From: Cytophagaceae bacterium
Lineage (GTDB): Bacteria > Bacteroidota > Bacteroidia > Cytophagales > Flexibacteraceae
Direction: 5' to 3'
NCBI GenBank assembly: GCA_947464365.1
Contig: CANHWS010000054.1
Location: 1 to 14,454 of the forward strand
DNA: 14,454 bases
The translations under genes and the position numbers were made by a program. Positions 1-7,300 of the stretch are shown piece after piece; positions within the stretch are counted from its first letter, which is position 1, and each line of letters begins with the position of its first letter. Under the pieces are notes generated by a model, which saw only the letters and a list, made by a program, of their open reading frames with translations, was not told the origin of the DNA and did not search any database.

Positions 1-3000
1 AAAGAGTGGTGGTCATTTGCACTTGGCCCAATAGATTAGTGATCTGGATTGATCGATTGGTCTCGGTACGCAAATCAATCGTGATGCGGCCAGCGGTGGG
101 GTTCGGGTAGATGCGGAAGTGATGACTTGTTGGGCCTGCATCAAGCGTGATGGTAGGTCTCCCAAAATGGTAGGTACCCTTCAGCAGACCGATAACTGCC
201 AATTGCTGCTGGGCCTGCCCGATGATGGGATAAACCCGACCAGAACTATCGATTAAAGCAAGACCAGAAAGGCTATCAGCCAAAGGCCCTGTTAGCTTAA
301 GGTCAAAAAGACCGGTACCGCCAGAAAGGACAAAATAGCGATCACGAATAGTGCGGGCAGCAGTAATGGCCATCGGAAGGCCAGCTTTGGACCAAGCGAT
401 ATTACCTAGGTCGCCATATCGTTTGGTGGCATCTTGGGCAGGGTTGATGGCTGTACTGGCGCTATCATCCTGAATCAAAATGGCTTCATCGATTAGTTTC
501 CCTGCTTGTTCTAGCTGTAGCGTAAGTCGATTAGAGGTCCAGGCTGCCCGCCTTAGTGGCGCTGACATTGTGCCAAATGCGGCAGGACCAATACTGATAC
601 TGGCATTAGGACTAGTGGCTTGGACAAAATATCCCTCTGAAGGGCTTAGCATGCCATTTCCACCAAGGGTACCGACACCATTGAGGTAGGTTTTCCATTG
701 TTTGATGGTGCGGTGCCATGTATAAATAGCGGGATACACATCGGTCAAAGTGACACCAGGGCTATCCCAATTGACGGGGGCTAGATAAGGATTTGCCATC
801 AGGGCCCAACCGTTCGGACTAACAAAAGCGCAGTTGCTGACGCAAAATGGAAACCTAGGTGATGCCCAAGGGCCAGCCTGTGGCACACCAACAAAACGAT
901 GGATCGCATTAGGATTGATCGGGGCAGTCCAGAGCCTACTACCTGTTCCGATTGCCGTGGTGGCAGTCGGCGTGCTGGGTTTGACATAGCCATTGTTGAC
1001 TACAAACCGACGGCTCGAGGGGTTATATTGGAAGATACTGCCTCGGTTGGGGACAGTGGTGTCGTAGGTGGAAATGGCAATCTGGTTATTCTGGGCCCAG
1101 TTCTGCAACTGCTGCCCACCGACCACGGGACCGATCAGCTGCCAATAGCCCCCATCGCTAGGGACAGTAATGGGTTGCCAACGACGCTCAACCAAAAAGG
1201 AGTCGGCATTGGCAAGGCAACTAGTACTGGTCATGGGCAGGAAAGTACCCTCAGTGCCAATCGTTAGGCGATTGCGTTGCAGATCGAACAAGCCTTGGTC
1301 AACCCGCAGTTGCTGCTGGATCCGCACAGGCTTCTGGAGCCTAACAGTGACCGATGTCTGGATCGTTAGCTGGGAGAGGCGTGCAGGGCAAAGTGGTCCT
1401 AAGGCTGCGGTTGTCCCGCTGATAATGAGATGGAGATCATTACTTAATAGCACAGGACCTGTATTGCGAAAAAGGTTGGTTGCTCCAGTACTTAGGCCTG
1501 CCACAGTATTGTGCACCAAGACGGTTGCCCCAGAGTCGATCTGGATCCTACCATTGCCCGTAATGTTGGTTGCACGAAGCATCAGGCTAGCCCCAGATCG
1601 AACCGCCAAAACAGAATCGATCTGGACATTGCCACTAAGGGTAAGGCTACCACCCCGGACAACGGTGATGCTATTGGCTGCAGCAGTCCAGTTCTGGGCA
1701 TTGCTGACCAACAAATCAGGCGGGCGCACACCTAGGACACGGTCAATGGGGAGACGTACGCCAGTTAACCAACGATTATAGGCGGGGTTACCACCTGTGG
1801 CCGTTTGGTTCGGATGCCCAATGCCTGCATAGCTAAAAGCAGAGGTCCACCATGTTGGCGCGGTGGGTCGATATAAGGAAGGGAGAGCTGCTATCTGGGC
1901 CCAGCGTAGGGCGGTGTCTAGCACAGTCTGGACCGTATTGTGTGAGCGCCAATTGCCTTGGCCACTCATCCCAAAATATCCTAAAGGAAAGCCCGAAAAA
2001 GTACCAGTCCCGGTGATGTCGTTGCCGATGGCTAAAGTGCTGTCAGTCTGTAGTGTGGTGTTAGACCCTGTGTTGGACGGGCTGAAATACAAACCGTAAA
2101 GCTCTAGGCGATTTCTGAATGATGCATTAAATGGCCCTGCTGGCCCCCAATAAGCCGAAGCCTGAAAAAACTGCGCCACGTTACCTTCGAACAAGTTGCC
2201 TACAGGCCAGAAGCCATGTAACAACAGGTCCGCACCGGCATTGCTTGGGAACTCGGTCCGGAAAGGTTCGCGGCAATAATTATAGCCAAAGACGTTTCCA
2301 TTAGCCCCCTCCTTTGCGGTCAGGGCATGGCGAAGCCGCCTGAACGCACAGTTCTCGACCCGGCTCATACCAGTCTGCTGGTTAAACAAAATACCATAAC
2401 CCCGGGTGCCCGTCCCGTCAAACACAAACCCATCCTGATAGTAACAGCTGGTAAACTGGAGATGTGTACTCTGGCTAGCTAGGACATGGGCTGCGGCCGA
2501 AAAGTGGCTATCGACGCCTTCCATCCAGCAGTTGGCAGCCAATGTATAGGTTACATTACAGGGTACCCCTGGGCCGTTGGCCATGCGGCGGAGCCTGATG
2601 TTCTCGATACCGACCCACTCTTTGGGTGTAACACGGCGGGCAACTGGGTTGAGGTTGGCCCTGAAATTAATGCGGATAGGCTCGCGAAGGAAGATTTTGT
2701 TGCCAATCACATACCGTACCTGCACAACCTGCCCCACTGACCTAGCAGCCCAAGAGGTAGGCGGGACTGTCTCCCAGAGGTTATCCTGCAGGATCTGGAT
2801 ATAGTCACCCGGTGCTAAGGTTTGTGCTACCTGGCTTGTCACCCAATCAGACCCCATCTGATATCCGCCAGCCAGGCCCCAAAACGCCCCATTGGTGGAT
2901 CCGGAAATACTGATGCTGCTTTCGCCAGATGCCGTGCCAAAGTCAAAGATGATGGAAGTCTGGGCAGAGCCAGCCCCGCGCAAGATCGCGTTAGAAGGCA

Positions 3001-3331
3001 GGGAAATACTGCGGGTAACGCGGTACTTGCCTGGTGGCACATAGATCACCCCAGGCCGACCAGCGAGGGCTGCAATAGCCGACACGAAGGCCGCCCTGCA
3101 GTCCTTGGTGCTGTCACCAACGGCGCCATAACTGGTGACGTCCAGCCGCAAAGCAGGGTTTGGCAAGGCCGTCTGGATACCTGCCTGAGCCCACTGGCTG
3201 CGCCAAAAGTCAACTGTTTCGGCCCTTTGCGCCTGGGCCACCAAGCTGGTTAGAGTCAAAAGCACAACCAGACCAAACCACTGTGGCCAGCAACAATTTG
3301 GGGCAACAAATCTCGATTTGGGCTGGATCAT
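1..3331 (-). CDS. Secreted pectate-lyase-like beta-helix protein with T9SS sorting domain (3' end missing)
   Basis: The frame is open from the ATG at 3331 to the left edge, giving 1110 residues without a stop. Residues 1-35 form a signal peptide: basic start, hydrophobic core LVVLLTLTSL, end VAQAQ. Residues 64-125 match the start of the pectate-lyase-3 / GH28-like beta-helix family, with VTSYGAVGDSTKDC, then VIYVPPGKYRV and LPSNAILRGAG. Right-handed helix-like sequence continues to about residue 480, and a second glycine/serine-rich beta stretch spans about 560-705. From about residue 711 it resembles the C-terminal half of the protein at 4380-8840, including FCVSNC and NGWALMANPY. YPNPTAG at about residues 1075-1081 (bases 89-109) begins a type A T9SS sorting domain, so only some 40 residues should be missing. 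Inferred role: a surface-anchored or released polysaccharide-binding or -cleaving protein. The substrate is unknown and I could not place catalytic residues. No Shine-Dalgarno site is visible. Confidence 0.85.
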   Translation of the reverse strand, partial: MIQPKSRFVAPNCCWPQWFGLVVLLTLTSLVAQAQRAETVDFWRSQWAQAGIQTALPNPALRLDVTSYGAVGDSTKDCRAAFVSAIAALAGRPGVIYVPPGKYRVTRSISLPSNAILRGAGSAQTSIIFDFGTASGESSISISGSTNGAFWGLAGGYQMGSDWVTSQVAQTLAPGDYIQILQDNLWETVPPTSWAARSVGQVVQVRYVIGNKIFLREPIRINFRANLNPVARRVTPKEWVGIENIRLRRMANGPGVPCNVTYTLAANCWMEGVDSHFSAAAHVLASQSTHLQFTSCYYQDGFVFDGTGTRGYGILFNQQTGMSRVENCAFRRLRHALTAKEGANGNVFGYNYCREPFRTEFPSNAGADLLLHGFWPVGNLFEGNVAQFFQASAYWGPAGPFNASFRNRLELYGLYFSPSNTGSNTTLQTDSTLAIGNDITGTGTFSGFPLGYFGMSGQGNWRSHNTVQTVLDTALRWAQIAALPSLYRPTAPTWWTSAFSYAGIGHPNQTATGGNPAYNRWLTGVRLPIDRVLGVRPPDLLVSNAQNWTAAANSITVVRGGSLTLSGNVQIDSVLAVRSGASLMLRATNITGNGRIQIDSGATVLVHNTVAGLSTGATNLFRNTGPVLLSNDLHLIISGTTAALGPLCPARLSQLTIQTSVTVRLQKPVRIQQQLRVDQGLFDLQRNRLTIGTEGTFLPMTSTSCLANADSFLVERRWQPITVPSDGGYWQLIGPVVGGQQLQNWAQNNQIAISTYDTTVPNRGSIFQYNPSSRRFVVNNGYVKPSTPTATTAIGTGSRLWTAPINPNAIHRFVGVPQAGPWASPRFPFCVSNCAFVSPNGWALMANPYLAPVNWDSPGVTLTDVYPAIYTWHRTIKQWKTYLNGVGTLGGNGMLSPSEGYFVQATSPNASISIGPAAFGTMSAPLRRAAWTSNRLTLQLEQAGKLIDEAILIQDDSASTAINPAQDATKRYGDLGNIAWSKAGLPMAITAARTIRDRYFVLSGGTGLFDLKLTGPLADSLSGLALIDSSGRVYPIIGQAQQQLAVIGLLKGTYHFGRPTITLDAGPTSHHFRIYPNPTAGRITIDLRTETNRSIQITNLLGQVQMTTTL

Positions 3332-3363
3332 TTGGTTTTGGTAGGACTGGTAGGCATTTAGCT
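3265..3363 (-). repeat. Direct repeat copy A: leader and signal-peptide start of the beta-helix gene
   Basis: This stretch covers the ATG at 3331, about 22 codons of the signal peptide and about 32 bases of leader. It is repeated in the same orientation at 4126-4225. Hand alignment of the core (3275-3363 against 4138-4225) gives about 75 identities in 84 aligned columns, plus one 5-base insertion in each copy. Similarity stops abruptly upstream of the leader and fades inside the hydrophobic core of the signal peptide. Confidence 0.8.
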
Positions 3364-4125
3364 GTTTTGACAACTTTGTGTTAACCTGTTTTAGGATTAG
3401 ATAGTTTCCTGCTCCACCTTGGTGACTACATACTGGATGCTAATAGCTGTTAGTCATGTCTGTTGCCTTTTCGGTAAAGGGGCTCCCAGGATTGGGCTAA
3501 CATTGGCTATTTGGTATCTGGTTAATCTTCCCGAGAAACAACAAACTGTCCGTTTTCAGGGTATCGGTGGCTTTGGCTATTCCGTTCGGGTCAGCCGCAA
3601 AAAGGCTAGCTAGGTTGGGTATTCCGACAAAGAGGACCATAAAGTACCTTGCTCATGATTAGTGTGGTAATTATGAGAGAGTTGACCTCTTATGTAACAC
3701 TGCGAAGCTACTTCGCTGTTGCCGAAAAGTTGTGCTGGCAATATCCTACTAAACAAAAATGAGTATAAATACTTGGATTATAACCTCCAAACGCATATGG
3801 CCATAGCCTTCGACCTGAGCTGCTTAATCCGATAACTCTATGGGGATTGGCTGCTGCTGCTGGGAGGAAAGGAACAGGGGTAGGCGGAGAAGCAACCTTC
3901 GTAGGATGGCTGGGATTAAGCTAGGTTAGCCACAAAAAACAAAGAGCTCGTCTAGGCCTATCGTACCTACAATTAGCAATTTGTTACCTCTTTGGTGGTG
4001 CCCAACCGCGCTGATTTGCTAATTGGGTGCTGGTACCTGTTAATAATCGGATGGGCGAATTTAGGGGATGCGCGAAGGGCGAGTGCTCCATCTGGCACAG
4101 GCTTCGTTGACTTAGGAGGACTCCT
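3332..4125. other. Intergenic stretch without a supported gene
   Basis: I recognise no gene here. Copy A of the direct repeat reaches 3363, and the tail of the decayed gene start at 4126-4225 runs in from the right as an open frame down to 3973. A minus-strand frame at 3497-3640 (47 codons, ATG start, TAG stop, protein beginning MVLFVGIPNL) has a protein-like composition. It matches nothing I know, and I do not call it. A perfect 6-bp inverted repeat GCGAAG-cta-CTTCGC lies at 3702-3716 without a T-run on either side. The sequence is visibly more A/T-rich and stop-rich than the flanking genes. No promoter of the Bacteroidota TAnnTTTG type was found on the minus strand upstream of 3331. Confidence 0.6.
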
Positions 4126-4225
4126 CAACCCCAGCTCAAGCCACCGTGGCCAACAACAAGTTGGGGCAACAAATTTTGGGCTGGATAGGGTCATTTTGTC
4201 TGGTAGGGCTGGTAGGCATTTGGCT
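4126..4225 (-). pseudogene. Decayed duplicate of a secreted-protein gene start (copy B)
   Basis: An ATG at 4194 opens a frame whose first codons read MTLSSPKFVAPTCCWPRW. The true gene start at 3331 reads MIQPKSRFVAPNCCWPQW. Leader DNA is also shared, up to 4225. Each copy has a 5-base insertion the other lacks, one between the ATG and the conserved TTT-GTT codons and one beside the ATG. The ATG-to-TTT distance is therefore seven codons in both, which suggests that both copies were once translated. In copy B a 2-base insertion near 4130 breaks the reading frame inside the signal-peptide core. The remaining frame, to 3973, encodes no hydrophobic segment and nothing recognisable. Most likely it is a remnant of a third related T9SS cargo gene, or of a recombination that exchanged the body of such a gene. 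A functional 73-residue product is unlikely. Confidence 0.6.
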
Positions 4226-4304
4226 CTACAATCATAGACAAAAATGCGGGGATTTTAAGGGCAAGATTGGGGCCAGAAACCACCTAATGGGGTTAATACG
4301 TCAC

Positions 4305-4346
4305 AACAAAAAACACCTTGACAATCCTAAGGACCATCAAGGTGTT
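4305..4346 (-). terminator. Intrinsic terminator of the 14-repeat protein gene
   Basis: AACACCTTGA at 4312-4321 pairs perfectly with TCAAGGTGTT at 4337-4346 (10 bp). On the minus strand the hairpin is followed by a T-run (4313-4308) and more T-rich sequence. It begins 33 bases after the TAG at 4380-4382. The 15-base loop itself contains the near-palindrome TCCTAAGGA, which could extend the fold. Confidence 0.75.
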
Positions 4347-4379
4347 GCACTGATAGAATTGGGTAATATTATTTTAGCC

Positions 4380-7300
4380 CTATTGCTTCAGGAAAGTCTG
4401 GTGGGCACCCGCTGCAGAAACACGATAAATGCCCGCAGGCAAAGCCTTGACATCAATTTGGTTGTTGGTCATGATGGCTGTCCGGAGCAAAACTTGCCCT
4501 AATTGGTTCTGGACCAAGACCTCAGTGCCAATAGCTAAGCCAACAAATGTCAAGGAGCTGTTGGTAGGGTTAGGGTAGATACTAAAAGCAGCAATATTGG
4601 TCTTGTCATCAAGATCAGTAACCGCACTTACGATCTCAAGACTAAGGTTATGCAGATATGTAGTGTCATTAATCGCAAACTGATACCCTTCCTGAATCAG
4701 GATTGGCCTAACGAAAGATGGGTGGTGCAGATATACCTGTGCAGCACCAAAGCTGTTAATACCAGTAAACACTAAGGCATTCTGCTGTGTGGCTATCTGC
4801 AAGCCAGTTAGCTGGATCGGGATCGTATGATTGACACCATCCAGACGCGCATCAATGGCCAAAGGCTCACCCGTGTTAGCGACTAAAGCTACATTAGGGC
4901 TACTACCATTAGGTTTGTGGGCATCAAGGTTCTGGTCAAATGCACTGGTGGCACTAGGGCTTAGGCGCAGAGCGACCTCGTCCCTTGAGGTGCCACCAAT
5001 TGATAAGTTAATCCGGAGTAACGGGTCAATAATGGTACCGGTACGCTTTAGACTAGCTGCGGTGGAATTGAGCATACTAGGAGTGAAGCTAAGTGTCGCA
5101 CCAGCGCCAGTGGCCACCACATAGAAGGCCTGCCCTGCAGGAATGAGGGAAGTACCGCCATTGACACCAACTCCATTAGCGTATGACGAATAGACTGCAC
5201 CACTAGGCCGATTGGTCCAGAAGTGGATTTCGTCTGCAATATTGTTTTTGATCGGTCCGTAGGCCCAATCCGCAGTAGATGGGTAAGGATTACCTACAAG
5301 GTTCCATCCGTTAGGGTTGCTGCCAGCGAATGTGCAATTGGTTGGGCAGTATGGCAATGGTGGGAAGTTAAAACTACCAAATGCTGGGGCACCTCGATAT
5401 TCCCATACACCCGATAGGGCCGAGTTTTTGCTAACCCAAACACGGGCACCTACGCCCAATGAAACTGGCTGCGCTGCAGACTTCACTTTATAAAATCCGT
5501 TGTTGGACAAGATGTTATTGTAGAGTGGACTATAGAAATAGAATGAGCCACCTCCAGCAACTGCCGTATTAAAGGTATTAGGTGCAAAAACACCACCCCG
5601 TTGCGCAAAGTTGCTCACTTTTGGGCCAGCGACAGGGGAAGCCAAAAAGAACCATCCACCTGTTGGGTCCGAAAGTTGGCTGGTATTGTATTGACGCTCG
5701 ACTACGAAATTTGTGGCCCCAAGGATCGTCGGATTGGCGCCAAAATCAGACCAATTAGCAATGCCTGCAAAGCTGACAGATTGTTTGAGGCGGATCTCTT
5801 GGCCATTAAAATTAACGAAGAATGACTCCTGATTGATGGACAATTTATCTAGGATTGTGATCGGGCTTTTGATCTCAGCTGAGGACGAACCACTTCCCGA
5901 AATCGATAAAGTCTTGAGCTGATAAACACCAGCGCCTAACAATATTGAAGTCAAATTAGCACTGCTCCCATCTATTGTTGCATCCCCATTGACAGTACCT
6001 AGATTGATGAGACTATCTGCCACTATGAGTGGGAAATTAGTAGCATTGTCACCAACCAAACGAGCACCCGCCTTGACGATCACTTTGCCCAATACATAGG
6101 GGTGACCAAGCGTAAGGCTAGCATCATTGAGGGTCAGTGTACCTGATGCGACAGTGATTTGGGTAGCGGGATCTGATGGCGGTAATCCACCGGTGTTAAG
6201 GCCATTGAATGCCCATTTGGTATCATCCTTAAAATTACCTGTGCCAGACCATACCCAGTAGGTAGGTGTTGCTAACACAACCGTAACAGGTGCTGAAACC
6301 CCAGATGTACATCCTCCCAAGATCGTCTGGACCGTGTAGCTACCGGCTGCCGTGGCAATGATGGTTTGGCTAGTGGCTCCAGTGGACCATAGATAGGCAA
6401 TACCTGCTGGTGCGGATAGCGTTACACTACCACCATCGATGAAGGTTGTCGGCCCGCTTGGGGTTATGGTTGGTGTTGTGGGTGGGCTTGTGATGGTAAC
6501 AACTACAGCCTCGCTCACGGCCGAGGTACATCCGGTAAGGATGGTCTGGACAGAATAGCTACCATTGGTACTAACAGTGATTGACTGGGTGGTGGCTGCA
6601 GTGGACCAGAGGTAACTATAGCCAGCTGGGGCAGTTAGGGTGACAGAGCCACAACCAGAAACGGCACCATTGGGACTAATGCCTGGTTTTGGTGGGCACC
6701 CACTTAGGTTAACACTAGCGAAATAGGCTTGGGCCTCAACCCCTAATGTCCAGAACTCCCCACCAATGCAAACAGCACTGCTATTGATCGAAAGTGCATG
6801 GACGAAACCGTTAAGGTTTGGATGCCAACTATTAGGCAGCCCAGTGGCCGAGTCTAAGGCCGCGACAAAATTTCTGCCAATGCCCGAAAATACAGATACC
6901 TGACCACCTACGTAAATCGTAGATCGGTACAGTCCAAAGGTCAATATGGGTCCGTTAGCCTCCGGATTCCAAGACGTGGCTAGTGCTGTTGAGCTATTGA
7001 CCGCGCCAAGGTAGTAGCGTACTTGGCCACCAATACTCGTAAAATATCCTCCCGCATAGACCGTTGATCCGCTAACCGCAAGGCTTCGAACTGTCCAGTT
7101 AGGTGCTGGTCCCCAACCAGTGGCTGCGCCAGTGGTTAGATTTGTGGAGGCTAGATATTGTATATTCAGTCCGCTAATGGTGGTGTAGTCCCCTCCTATG
7201 TATGCATAGTTGCCATCAAAGGCAAAGGCCCTCACTGCTCCATTCAGATTTGGGTCCCAGGCGGTGACAAGGCTAGTCCCAAGATCAAATGATGCAGCCC

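Noticed and set aside
1170..1781. A 203-codon plus-strand open frame, and other plus-strand frames across 480-3253
   Set aside because: They lie antisense to the continuous 1110-codon minus-strand frame, which has a signal peptide, a recognised domain and a T9SS motif. The plus-strand products are low-complexity or Arg-rich and match nothing.
3702..3716. Hairpin GCGAAG-cta-CTTCGC as a terminator
   Set aside because: There is no T-run on either strand, and it is not directly after any supported gene.
4146..4502. Plus-strand frames at 3992-4237 and 4146-4502
   Set aside because: They run antisense across the decayed gene start, the terminator and the 3' end of the 14-repeat gene. Their apparent membrane segment is the complement of the repeat sequence.
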